From positions 1-7,483 of the forward strand of contig CAYOYH010000035.1 of NCBI GenBank assembly GCA_964408165.1: a stretch of DNA of 7,483 bases, read 5' to 3'. The position numbers and the translations under genes are program-made. The notes below the pieces were generated by a model, which saw nothing but the letters and a program-made list of their open reading frames with translations, made no database searches and was not told the origin of the DNA. Below are positions 1 through 5,672 of this stretch, piece after piece. Each line of letters opens with the position of its first letter. Position 1 is the stretch's first letter. Source of the stretch: CAYOYH01 sp964408165 (GTDB lineage Bacteria; Patescibacteriota; Saccharimonadia; Saccharimonadales; CAYOYH01).

Positions 1-5
1 TGCCC

Positions 6-220
6 AAATGTTAAATGCCTAAATGCTAAATGTCGTAGGGTAGACGGTAGGCGGGAAACAGGAAACAGGAAGTAATACTAGGTGGGAGTTTAGAGATGGG
101 AGGTGTGGCACTCGGAACTCCCTACCTCTAGTTTCTAGAATCTATCGTCTGTCGTCTAACTTACCAACTACGAACCCTCCAACTCCTAATTTCTAATTTC
201 TAATTCCCATTCCAGCTTCC
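6..220. repeat. Array of diverged heptanucleotide repeats with a strand switch near its centre
   Basis: The sequence falls into 7-bp units. AAATG recurs at 6, 13, 21 and 28 (spacing 7, 8, 7). GGTAGAC/GGTAGGC occupy 39-52, AAACAGG occurs twice at 56-69, ATCGTCT and GTCGTCT lie at 144-157, and CTAATTT starts at 186 and 193 with a variant at 200. Units left of about 105 are purine-rich and those right of about 116 are pyrimidine-rich. Several left units are reverse complements of right ones: GGGAGTT at 84 pairs exactly with AACTCCC at 116, and AGACGGT at 42 resembles inverted ATCGTCT. The array is therefore roughly palindromic overall. No open reading frame or RNA gene is visible in it. Heptanucleotide arrays (STRR) are known from cyanobacteria. 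Whether this is a related phenomenon, a slippage product or a selected structure cannot be told from one copy. Confidence 0.7.
78..131. repeat. Imperfect inverted repeat inside the heptad array
   Basis: The left arm at 78-90 (CTAGGTGGGAGTT) is nearly the reverse complement of the right arm at 116-131, with 3 nt of bulge in the right arm. The 25-nt loop spans 91-115. Outside it, 42-50 and 142-150 can also pair with one G-T wobble. A transcript through here could fold into a long broken hairpin. There is no U-tract, so a terminator role is weak. Confidence 0.5.
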
Positions 221-250
221 AATTTTGTTTAATTAGCGTCTCACAGCAGG

Positions 251-256
251 TATACT
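251..256 (+). promoter_or_regulatory. Candidate -10 box (TATACT) of def
   Basis: TATACT matches the sigma-70 -10 consensus at five of six positions. With usual spacing, transcription would start near 263, only about 3 nt before the def ATG. The -35 side is weak: TTTAAT at 228-233 with a 17-bp spacer, or TTGTTT at 225-230 with a 20-bp spacer. There is no Shine-Dalgarno sequence between the box and the ATG, which fits a leaderless message. Confidence 0.45.
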
Positions 257-265
257 TTTTGCAGT

Positions 266-841
266 ATGAAAACCAAGGAAGACATTATCAATCTACCCAA
301 CGCTAGTCTGCGTCAAAAATCAAAGCGCGTAGGAATAATTACAGATGAAATTAAACAGCTAGTCAGGGACATGGAGGACGCCACGCTCGACTGGGAAGAT
401 AGCCGACCTCATGAATTTGGCATAGCGCTAGCCGCGGTTCAAATAGACAAACTACTGCGCGTTGTTGTGGTGCGCAACAGTTTCGAAAACAAAAACGATC
501 GGAATTTCACCACCTTCATTAACCCCGAAATAGTTAAAAAAGAAGGCGCCATTATTGAAGATTACGAAGGTTGCTTGAGTATCAAGGACGTCTACGGAAT
601 GGTTCCTAGGCACGAAAAAGTTAAAATAAAAGCCCTCGACCTCGATGGACAAGAATTCAGAGTCACAGCCGAAGGTTTTTTGGCCAGAATTTTCCAGCAT
701 GAGGTAGATCACACCAAAGGAATAATGTTTGTTGATCGCATTCTCAACAAAACGGACGCCTTCTACCATTTGGCAGATGACGGCAAACTGGAGCAGCTTG
801 ACTATGAACAAGTCAAAAAATCTGATATTTTTCGGGACTGA
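266..841 (+). CDS. def: Peptide deformylase
   Basis: This enzyme removes the N-formyl group from the initiator methionine of nascent proteins in the cytoplasm, using a bound metal. The 191-residue protein is of normal length and carries all three family motifs. Motif 1 is GIALAAVQ (52-59), motif 2 EGCLS (101-105) supplies the metal ligand Cys103, and motif 3 HEVDH (145-149) supplies His145, His149 and catalytic Glu146. In motif 1 the second glycine of the usual GxGLAAxQ is alanine. The start is forced: an in-frame stop lies at 230-232 and there is no other start codon before ATG 266. No ribosome binding site precedes it, and a -10-like box sits 9 nt upstream, so translation is probably from a leaderless mRNA. 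The 3' end overlaps fmt by 38 bp, so the two genes are almost certainly co-transcribed. The TGA stop argues for the standard bacterial code. Confidence 0.96.
   Translation: MKTKEDIINLPNASLRQKSKRVGIITDEIKQLVRDMEDATLDWEDSRPHEFGIALAAVQIDKLLRVVVVRNSFENKNDRNFTTFINPEIVKKEGAIIEDYEGCLSIKDVYGMVPRHEKVKIKALDLDGQEFRVTAEGFLARIFQHEVDHTKGIMFVDRILNKTDAFYHLADDGKLEQLDYEQVKKSDIFRD
790..793 (+). promoter_or_regulatory. Ribosome binding site that fixes the fmt start
   Basis: GGAG inside the def coding sequence lies 10 nt before ATG 804. It supports that codon over the in-frame ATG at 729, which would add 25 residues encoded out of frame within conserved def and not resembling the Fmt N-terminus. Confidence 0.65.
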
Positions 842-1718
842 GGACTTCAGCGCCTATGCGCTTGAAGCTCTTTTGGCGGGCGGCTGGGATGTGGTAGCAG
901 TGGTAACTAAGCCAGATTCTCGGAGTGGGCGCGGGCGGCAATTTAAATCTCCGGCTGTTCTACCAGTAACTCAAAAACATTCTATTGACGTATTTCAACC
1001 AGAAAGTCTGAAAGGGTTTGAGTCAACATTGAAGAAGTACAGCTGTAGCGTGGCGGTGTTGTCGGCCTATGGCAAGATTATTCCGTCAGAGATTCTGAAG
1101 CTTTTTGAACTAGGAATTGTCAATATCCACCCTTCACTGTTGCCCAAACATCGTGGTGCATCCCCCATTGAACAAACTATTTTAAGTGGCAGTAAAGTTG
1201 CAGGCGTGTCGCTAATGAAGCTAGTGGAAGAAATGGATGCCGGGCCTGTCTTTTCGCAAGTAGAGCTCAACTTAAATGGCCGCGAAACTGCCACGGAACT
1301 TTATGAATCGCTGGGGAAACTTGGCGCCAAGTTGCTCCTGGAGAAACTCCCTAGCGTCACCGCCGGCAAACTCCAAGCCACTACCCAGAACCACTCCCTG
1401 GCAACTTATACGCCCCTAATTAAAAAAACTGACGGCATTATCAACTGGGATGACAGTGCCAGCGTCATCGAACGCCAAATACGCGCCTACCAGCGGTGGC
1501 CCGGCAGTAAAACTTTGCTAGTTAATAAGCCAGTTACCATTACTCAAGCCAGGCTACTGGGGAAGTCCGGCAAAGCTGGTGAAGTTTTTACCCTCGGCAC
1601 CGAGATTGGAGTTTACGGCAAAGATATGTCAATTATTATCGAAAAGCTCAAACCAGACGGCAAGCGCGAAATGACCAGCCAGGAATTTCTGGCTGGAAAC
1701 AAATTAAGTTTCCTCTAA
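804..1718 (+). CDS. fmt: Methionyl-tRNA formyltransferase
   Basis: The enzyme transfers a formyl group from 10-formyl-tetrahydrofolate to Met-tRNAfMet, the substrate used by IF-2. From ATG 804 the protein has 304 residues, close to the usual 310-315. Its N-terminus (NLIFFGTEDF) is the canonical Rossmann start. Residues 1-180 form the formyltransferase domain, with SAYGKIIP (87-94), NIHPSLLPKHRGASPI (107-122; Asn107 and His109 catalytic) and the DAGP loop (Asp145). Residues from about 200 form the C-terminal tRNA-binding domain, beginning TYTPLIKKTDG with INW following. The SGRGRQFKSPAV stretch (41-52) matches the acceptor-stem binding loop. The start overlaps def by 38 bp, a common def-fmt arrangement. 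The stop lies 6 bp from the stop of the convergent gene on the other strand. Its last codons contain a perfect hairpin (1675-1696). Confidence 0.96.
   Translation: MNKSKNLIFFGTEDFSAYALEALLAGGWDVVAVVTKPDSRSGRGRQFKSPAVLPVTQKHSIDVFQPESLKGFESTLKKYSCSVAVLSAYGKIIPSEILKLFELGIVNIHPSLLPKHRGASPIEQTILSGSKVAGVSLMKLVEEMDAGPVFSQVELNLNGRETATELYESLGKLGAKLLLEKLPSVTAGKLQATTQNHSLATYTPLIKKTDGIINWDDSASVIERQIRAYQRWPGSKTLLVNKPVTITQARLLGKSGKAGEVFTLGTEIGVYGKDMSIIIEKLKPDGKREMTSQEFLAGNKLSFL
1675..1696. terminator. Hairpin in the end of fmt, possible terminator for leftward transcription
   Basis: CCAGCCAG (1675-1682) and CTGGCTGG (1689-1696) form a perfect 8-bp GC-rich stem with a 6-nt loop. For the leftward gene it lies about 29 nt beyond the stop codon, where a terminator would be expected. 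For fmt it lies inside the coding sequence, 20 nt before the stop. Neither side has a clear U-tract, so the terminator role is inferred from position and stem quality only. The region between the two convergent genes offers no other candidate. Confidence 0.4.
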
Positions 1719-1724
1719 AACAAA

Positions 1725-2039
1725 TTATTTCTTAACAGACGCAGCGAAAATTTGAGGCTCTTTCTTGAAATCTTCCTTGAGAAACTCTATCTGCTCTAGT
1801 GTAATTTCTTCGTAATTAGGCACATTCACCTTGAGCCATTCATCAAGCTTAGCCTGATCTTGGGTCTTGATAATTTCAAACATCTGGGCAGTTTGAGCCT
1901 CGCTAAGCTGATTATCAATCACCTGTCCTACTTTCAGCTCAACAGCCTGGATAAATGTTACCAGTAATTTTTCTTTTGCTTCCTCGGATAAATCCGACAA
2001 GCCTATTTCGTCAATGAGTGATGTGCTGAGTTTTATCAT
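1725..2039 (-). CDS. Small conserved protein of unknown function, DUF5663-like (copy 1)
   Basis: A 104-residue acidic, predicted all-helical cytoplasmic protein without signal peptide or membrane segment. It aligns without gaps over about 90 residues with the protein encoded at 3539-3850. Shared positions include MIK at the start, GL..L near residues 13-17, LL near 25, E..VG near 34-38, a SxxQ pair in the middle, WL, PNY near 75 and LKE near 88. From memory this pattern corresponds to DUF5663, a family common in CPR bacteria with no known function; the name is a recollection. The gene starts 15 nt after the stop of the membrane-protein gene. No Shine-Dalgarno is visible. A perfect TATAAT lies 7 nt before the ATG, so it could be read from a leaderless mRNA or by coupling to the upstream gene. 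It converges with fmt across 6 bp. Confidence 0.85.
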   Translation of the reverse strand: MIKLSTSLIDEIGLSDLSEEAKEKLLVTFIQAVELKVGQVIDNQLSEAQTAQMFEIIKTQDQAKLDEWLKVNVPNYEEITLEQIEFLKEDFKKEPQIFAASVKK

Positions 2040-2046
2040 AGTGAAT

Positions 2047-2052
2047 ATTATA
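2047..2052 (-). promoter_or_regulatory. Candidate -10 box (TATAAT) directly before the DUF5663-like copy 1
   Basis: A perfect -10 consensus on the minus strand sits between the stop of the upstream gene and the ATG, with 7 nt to the ATG. That would place the transcription start at or next to the start codon. No recognisable -35 lies at 16-18 bp, so it may be an accidental AT-rich match. Confidence 0.3.
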
Positions 2053-2054
2053 AC

Positions 2055-3449
2055 CTAACCAGCCGCACTGACTATTGCTTCTTTGATAGCTGTCTCTTCT
2101 GCTTTGTTCACGATGTGACCCGTTGAATCAGCAATCATCTCTACGTCACCAAACTTGACTAGCCTAAAATCAGTTCCATTAATCTTGTTGTACTCCTCTA
2201 TGCCTCTTCCTAGCACTCCTCTAGTAGTCTCACCTGTCAATTCTGCCACTTCAGAGGCCACACCCCATGGTCGCCTGAAATTCTCTACATCAATTTCACC
2301 CAAAGCTTCGCTGACTGAATTGAGCGGTAGTGTCTCGGCAACTTCTGAGGCTGCGCTGGCGCCATCCATGGGTCCACTCAACCTTTCTGCCGCCTCTGTC
2401 GTATTTTCAACAAGACTACCTTCGGCACCCATCATCACCTCTGTCGCATTTTCAAGGCTACCTTCGGCCCCTATTTTTCGGGCAATAAGCGTTAGAGTAA
2501 TTATAGATCCAGCAACGGCAGTACCAATTATGGCATGCCTAGCTAGCTTCTTTTTATTAGTTTCACCATCTTCCGTCTTATACATATTAGACAATCCCTC
2601 TATAGCCTTGCCGGGCAGCTGGTGTAGTTTCGTTAATGCCATTCGTGCTGCCGCACCAGGGTGTTTAAGGTACCAGGCTGCACCTTTTGCGCCTGTTCGA
2701 AGCTTTAGCCAATCCTTTACTTTTACTTTTTCATCCTCGTTGCCATTTTCTATTGAATCTTCTCCAGCAACAATTTCGACGATACTTCCTTCTGTTTCTG
2801 TTGCATTCTGAGTCGTTGGCTCTTCTCCAGTTCTAACAACACTTTCCACTTCTTCTTCTACTTCTACTTCGTTCTCTGGCGTTAAATCTTCTGTCGAACC
2901 TTCTGCTGTAGCTAACTCTTGGCTAACAGCACTCTGCTGTTTCTCTTGTAGCACCACCACCCGATCATACAGTCTGTCTGTCTGTTCCTCGGTAAAGCCA
3001 TTGCGCTTGGCGTGTTCGGCAATTTTATCAATAATCGCTTCATTGATATCGCCAACCATAGTTTTGTCTCCATGCTTTTGGGCATCGATAACTAAGCTAA
3101 TAAGTTCAGCATAAGATCGATCCTTGTATTCTTCGCCAATTGCCTCTTCTTGATGTTTTTGAGCCGAATCCTCAACAATCCTAGATTTAAATTGACCCTT
3201 AGGATCTCTTCGTTGCTCATTATCATCAACGAAATCTCTTGTTTTTAGATATTTCACCCAATCTGACTTTGCTGCAATATCTTCTTCTAGAGTAGCAGTC
3301 TGCTCTTCACTGAGCTTAATCCCTTCGATTCCGTCTATCGTTTCTTTGGCCAACAATACTTTTTCCAGCTCCAGTTGAGCAGGTTCTAAACCCTCGACCA
3401 GGCGAGGTTCTCCTGTGGTTTCATTTCGTGGTGTGGCGACTTCGTTCAT
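2055..3449 (-). CDS. Acidic single-pass membrane protein of unknown function
   Basis: A 464-residue protein that I do not recognise. Residues 1-240 are hydrophilic and Glu-rich, with predicted helices. Within them is a basic patch RRDPKGQFKSR (about 80-90) and a very acidic Glu/Val run near 193-202. About 305-323 is a single hydrophobic segment (AIIGTAVAGSIITLTLIA) preceded by NKKKLARH, so the N-terminal part is probably cytoplasmic and the C-terminal about 140 residues outside. Just after the membrane segment GAEGSL occurs twice (327-332 and 341-346) as a tandem duplication of about 15 codons. The C-terminal part is Ala/Glu-rich and ends in a possible small fold. ATG 3449 is chosen because a promoter with -35 at 3485-3480 and -10 at 3462-3457 lies just upstream. 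The in-frame TTG at 3485 is itself part of the -35. There is no Shine-Dalgarno, so the mRNA is probably leaderless. It lies between two DUF5663-like genes. Existence is likely, function unknown. Confidence 0.85.
   Translation of the reverse strand: MNEVATPRNETTGEPRLVEGLEPAQLELEKVLLAKETIDGIEGIKLSEEQTATLEEDIAAKSDWVKYLKTRDFVDDNEQRRDPKGQFKSRIVEDSAQKHQEEAIGEEYKDRSYAELISLVIDAQKHGDKTMVGDINEAIIDKIAEHAKRNGFTEEQTDRLYDRVVVLQEKQQSAVSQELATAEGSTEDLTPENEVEVEEEVESVVRTGEEPTTQNATETEGSIVEIVAGEDSIENGNEDEKVKVKDWLKLRTGAKGAAWYLKHPGAAARMALTKLHQLPGKAIEGLSNMYKTEDGETNKKKLARHAIIGTAVAGSIITLTLIARKIGAEGSLENATEVMMGAEGSLVENTTEAAERLSGPMDGASAASEVAETLPLNSVSEALGEIDVENFRRPWGVASEVAELTGETTRGVLGRGIEEYNKINGTDFRLVKFGDVEMIADSTGHIVNKAEETAIKEAIVSAAG
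2393..2472 (-). repeat. Tandem intragenic duplication of about 45 bp
   Basis: Two adjacent copies, at 2393-2437 and 2438-2472, share CCTCTGTCG, ATTTTCAA and ACCTTCGGC on the plus strand, with one 3-nt length difference that keeps frame. They encode the paired GAEGSL segments outside the membrane anchor of the unknown protein. High nucleotide identity suggests a recent duplication. Confidence 0.75.
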
Positions 3450-3456
3450 GGCAAAC

Positions 3457-3485
3457 ACAATAGCACTTATACTTAGAAAAGTCAA
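3457..3485 (-). promoter_or_regulatory. Extended -10 promoter of the membrane-protein gene, predicted leaderless
   Basis: On the minus strand the -35 is TTGACT (3485-3480, five of six), followed by a 17-bp spacer and -10 TATTGT (3462-3457, four of six), preceded by the extended -10 dinucleotide TG. Seven nt separate the -10 from ATG 3449, so transcription should begin at or 1-2 nt before the start codon. No Shine-Dalgarno is present. Confidence 0.65.
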
Positions 3486-3538
3486 GTCTCAACTACTTGT
3501 TTTGCTAGTTATGCAAATTAATTATCTTAACCAATACT

Positions 3539-3850
3539 TTATTTGCTCTCTGAGAGAAGTGTGTCTTTGTTTTCCCTGAGCTCTTCTTTTAGTTTCTCCA
3601 GCTCCTGCGCTACCGTGTCTTTGTAGTTTGGAAAATTATTTTCCAGCCATTTAAGCGCGCCGGCTTCGTCATTGCCGTCCACAAACGCCTCGAACTCACT
3701 CAGTTGTTCGTCGCTCATTTTAGAAGCAAGTTGTTTGCCTACATTCACCTCCAACTGTTCATAAAGATGAGCTAATAACGCTTTTTTTTCATCTTCCGCT
3801 AAGCTACCCAAGCCTAAATCTTCTAGTAACTGGTTGTCAATTTTTATCAT
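3539..3850 (-). CDS. Small conserved protein of unknown function, DUF5663-like (copy 2)
   Basis: A 103-residue acidic helical protein, paralogous to the one encoded at 1725-2039. It shares MIK, GL..L, LL, E..VG, SxxQ, WL, PNY and LKE in the same spacing, but has a Lys/Glu-rich tail of its own. There is no signal peptide and no membrane segment. It starts 13 nt after the infB stop and has a strong AGGAGG at 3860-3855, 4 nt before the ATG, so it is almost certainly translated from the rpsA-infB transcript. By contrast, copy 1 has no ribosome binding site. Tight linkage to infB suggests growth-linked expression, but the role is unknown. The assignment to DUF5663 is from memory of the family's appearance. 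Confidence 0.88.
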   Translation of the reverse strand: MIKIDNQLLEDLGLGSLAEDEKKALLAHLYEQLEVNVGKQLASKMSDEQLSEFEAFVDGNDEAGALKWLENNFPNYKDTVAQELEKLKEELRENKDTLLSESK

Positions 3851-3863
3851 GCGCCCTCCTTTT

Positions 3864-5618
3864 TTAGAGTTTCCTAGCTTTCGTTTCTCTGTTTATAAAC
3901 TCTACCTTGTCGCCTTCCTGCAAAGCAACCTTGATTTTTGTTTCTAATTGCAACCCGCACATATCGCCCTTGAAGACTTCTTTAACTTCCTGCTGTTGGC
4001 GTTTGACACTCAAAACCTTGGCTTCAGTAATCGTTTCGCTACCGCGAGTAATCTTGACTATGGTGCCTGGCATTGCCTTGCCTTTGGTAACTTCCCCGCC
4101 GCATATTACTTCTGATTTAGTGGTTCTGAACACGCCCTTAATGATTAGTTTACCCACTTCAGTCTCGATAATTTCCGGCTCCAGCATAGCCTCGAGCTTT
4201 TCTTTGACGTTATCGATAAGTTCATAGATCACATTAAAGATTTTTATGTCAACATTTTCACTCATTGATAGTTGCTTCACCGGCATCGGGAGTTCAACGC
4301 CAAAACCATAGATTACTGCGCCACTAGCAGCAGCCATCGTTACATCAGATTCCGATATATTGCCCACGCCAGAGCCCACCACACGCACACTAACTTCGCT
4401 ACTGCTGAGTGTTTTCAGGCTGTCTACGACAGAGGTTAGCGAACCCTTCACATCGGTACGAATAATCACTGGCAGCTCGGATATGTCTTTGAGTTGGCTC
4501 ATCTTTTTTAGAAGGTCGCTTCCAGACATATTCAGTCGTCCACCATCACTGTCACCAGTAGCGTTTTTTTTGACTTTCAGTTTCGCTTCTTTGTCGTTTT
4601 CCGCCGCATGAAACATGTCGCCAAAATTCGGCAACTGCTTAAAGCCGGTAACTATCACCGGGTCAGATGGCCCAGCTTCACTAATAATTTTGAGGTTTTC
4701 ATCGGTCAGCGTGCGTATCCTGCCGTAAACCGAACCCGCGACCAAATAATCGCCTTTTTTGAGATTACCGTGCTCTAATAACAAACTAACCACTGCGCCC
4801 TTGCCCGTCGCAATACGGGTTTCTATGACTAAGCCTTCAGCCTGGCAGTTGGTGTCGGCTCTTAAATCTTCCACATCAGCCACCAAAAACACCATATCTA
4901 GCAATTCGGAAATACCTTCTTTTTTGAGTGCCGACACCTCCACTACTACTGTGTCGCCCCCCCAGGCTTCCGGCATTAGCCCGTTATCGCTAAGTTCCTG
5001 GAGGATTCTGTTGGGGTTGGCTGTTTCTTTGTCAATCTTGTTTATTGCCACTAAAATTTTCACTCCAGCATCTTTGGCAAATTTAATCGCTTCTTTAGTC
5101 TGGGGCTTAACACCATCATCGGCCGCCACCACGATAATCGCTAAATCCGTTAACTTGGCGCCATGCTTACGAAGTGCCGAGAAAGCCTCATGCCCAGGAG
5201 TGTCTAGGAAAGTAACGAACTGCTCTTTGTGCTCCACCTTGTACGCCGAAATATGCTGGGTTATGCCTCCTGCTTCGTCGTCGGCAACCTTGGAACCGCG
5301 AATAGCGTCCAGGAGCGACGTTTTGCCGTGATCTACATGACCCATGACCGCCACTACCGGTGGCCTGGGCTTGGCTTTGTCGCTAATAACTCTGCGTTTC
5401 CTATGCTCAGAGCCAGTCTGCGCCTCAACAACTTCAGCATCTTTTTCAAGATCGGACAGGATAATTCGCACTGTATCGGCGTCAATCTTTTCATTAATAG
5501 TAGCCATAATGCCATTTTTTATCAGCTCAGAAATCAACTCCGCTGGACCAATCTCTAGTTGCCGAGCCAACTCACCAACAGTTATGGTTCCCGAAACTTC
5601 TACCTGCAATTTTGTCAT
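3864..5618 (-). CDS. infB: Translation initiation factor IF-2
   Basis: GTPase that delivers fMet-tRNA to the 30S subunit and promotes 50S joining. The 584-residue protein is near the short end for bacterial IF-2 (E. coli about 890) because the long N-terminal linker is nearly absent. A single IF2_N domain (about 3-55) is followed within 35 residues by the G domain. The G motifs are all intact: G1 GHVDHGKT (93-100), G2 AGGITQHI (116-123), G3 DTPGHE (139-144), G4 NKID (193-196) and G5 SALK (229-232). Domain II covers about 255-345, domain III about 380-470 (GVGNISESDVTMA at 417-429), and the fMet-tRNA-binding C-terminal domain about 485-584. The start at ATG 5618 is supported by AAAGGA 6 nt upstream. 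An in-frame TTG at 5645 would add 9 residues but has no good site. The gene follows rpsA by 54 bp. The usual neighbours nusA, rimP and rbfA are absent here. Confidence 0.97.
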   Translation of the reverse strand: MTKLQVEVSGTITVGELARQLEIGPAELISELIKNGIMATINEKIDADTVRIILSDLEKDAEVVEAQTGSEHRKRRVISDKAKPRPPVVAVMGHVDHGKTSLLDAIRGSKVADDEAGGITQHISAYKVEHKEQFVTFLDTPGHEAFSALRKHGAKLTDLAIIVVAADDGVKPQTKEAIKFAKDAGVKILVAINKIDKETANPNRILQELSDNGLMPEAWGGDTVVVEVSALKKEGISELLDMVFLVADVEDLRADTNCQAEGLVIETRIATGKGAVVSLLLEHGNLKKGDYLVAGSVYGRIRTLTDENLKIISEAGPSDPVIVTGFKQLPNFGDMFHAAENDKEAKLKVKKNATGDSDGGRLNMSGSDLLKKMSQLKDISELPVIIRTDVKGSLTSVVDSLKTLSSSEVSVRVVGSGVGNISESDVTMAAASGAVIYGFGVELPMPVKQLSMSENVDIKIFNVIYELIDNVKEKLEAMLEPEIIETEVGKLIIKGVFRTTKSEVICGGEVTKGKAMPGTIVKITRGSETITEAKVLSVKRQQQEVKEVFKGDMCGLQLETKIKVALQEGDKVEFINRETKARKL

Positions 5619-5624
5619 AACTGT

Positions 5625-5630
5625 TCCTTT
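5625..5630 (-). promoter_or_regulatory. Ribosome binding site that fixes the infB start
   Basis: AAAGGA on the minus strand lies 6 nt before ATG 5618. The competing TTG at 5645 has only a weak AGGG-like stretch close to it. Confidence 0.7.
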
Positions 5631-5672
5631 CTTGCTCGAGGTCAACCCTAAGCCTTAAAAAAGCGGAGTGAA

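Noticed and set aside
6..220. CRISPR array
   Set aside because: The repeated units are 7 bp, contiguous and without spacers.
729..803. 25-residue N-terminal extension of Fmt from ATG 729
   Set aside because: It lies wholly inside conserved def in another frame, does not resemble Fmt, and the canonical N-terminus and GGAG point to ATG 804.
452..811. Minus-strand open frame of 119 codons within def
   Set aside because: Shadow of def: the opposite frame encodes an unmistakable deformylase, and no start signal is present.
839..841. TGA as a sense codon (glycine code)
   Set aside because: TGA ends def at the expected length and fmt starts inside the overlap, so it behaves as a stop.
3450..3485. 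Longer membrane protein starting at TTG 3485
   Set aside because: The TTG is part of the predicted -35 box and has no ribosome binding site. The 12 added residues look somewhat hydrophobic but too short for a signal peptide.
3491..3510. Terminator between the DUF5663-like copy 2 and the membrane-protein gene
   Set aside because: Only a 5-bp AACTA/TAGTT stem with a 10-nt loop is present, without a U-tract; too weak to call.
5619..5645. IF-2 start at TTG 5645
   Set aside because: There is no good ribosome binding site, whereas AAAGGA is correctly spaced for ATG 5618. The IF2_N domain begins just after that ATG.
5640..5645. Separate infB promoter with -35 TTGACC
   Set aside because: No -10-like hexamer lies at 16-18 bp; the closest AT-rich match overlaps the start codon at 19-20 bp.
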